NCBI RefSeq assembly: GCF_016680995.1
Contig: NZ_JAEQMG010000179.1
Span: 1 to 15,553, forward strand
Source: Ruminococcus difficilis
GTDB lineage: Bacteria; Bacillota_A; Clostridia; Oscillospirales; Acutalibacteraceae
Reading direction: 5' to 3'
DNA length: 15,553 nt
Position 1 is the first letter of the stretch; every line of letters begins with the position of its first letter. Shown piece after piece: positions 15,514 through 15,553 of this stretch. Under the pieces are notes generated by a model. That model was given only the letters and a program-made list of their open reading frames with translations, did not search any database and was not told the origin of the DNA. Position numbers and translations under genes: made by a program.

Positions 15514-15553
15514 AAGCCGGCAGCTTTCTGTCGGCTTTTGTTTTACATTTTTT
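15514..15553 (+). terminator. Rho-independent terminator of the surface operon
   Basis: AAGCCGGCAG (15514-15523) and CTGTCGGCTT (15528-15537) form a 10-bp stem with one G-U pair and a CTTT loop, followed by TTGTTTTACATTTTTT. It begins 6 bases after the second stop codon of the lipoprotein gene and closes the four-gene unit. Confidence 0.9.

Overview
The window looks like a chromosomal segment of a gut-type Clostridia, most like Ruminococcus or another Oscillospiraceae. The reasons are strong AGGAGG-type ribosome binding sites, a tRNA gene with encoded CCA, Firmicutes-type protein families (YdiF-like ABC-F, DUF348/G5 lipoprotein, MBOAT plus DHHW pair) and a moderately GC-rich, alanine/aspartate-rich coding style. 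Species cannot be fixed from sequence alone.

Region 1 (1-1614) looks like the decayed end of an accessory element next to a tRNA gene. It has a ParB-like gene on the minus strand that has lost its 5' end, and, meeting it head to head, a plus-strand gene fragment that has also lost its 5' end. An intact small gene (991-1320) of the same family as that fragment follows. Then comes a gene-free stretch of about 290 bases holding three 21-bp direct repeats, a bidirectional terminator, a small hairpin and a 39-bp near-perfect palindrome that ends 5 bp from the 3' end of tRNA-Arg(CCG).

Region 2 (1615-4049, minus strand) is housekeeping-like: a short membrane protein (DUF5658-like), an ABC-F ribosome-associated ATPase, and tRNA-Arg(CCG) with its own near-consensus promoter starting right after the ABC-F stop codon.

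Region 3 (4119-8473, plus strand) is a two-gene ABC transporter operon: a MacB/LolD-type ATPase and a 1186-residue FtsX-type permease with a coiled-coil insertion of about 390 residues outside the membrane.

Region 4 (8496-15553, plus strand) is a compact four-gene cell-surface operon. A promoter preceded and overlapped by a 14-bp direct repeat drives a secreted protein with eight Fn3-like modules, a wall-binding-like segment and a transglutaminase-like domain. It is followed by an MBOAT O-acyltransferase, a DHHW/AlgX-like SGNH O-acetylation partner and a DUF348/G5 lipoprotein. Gaps are 14-18 bp and a strong terminator closes the unit. The MBOAT/DHHW pair probably acetylates an extracellular glycan, and the two flanking proteins are probably wall- or membrane-attached surface proteins made with it. 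This operon is the part of the window most likely to represent a poorly described system.
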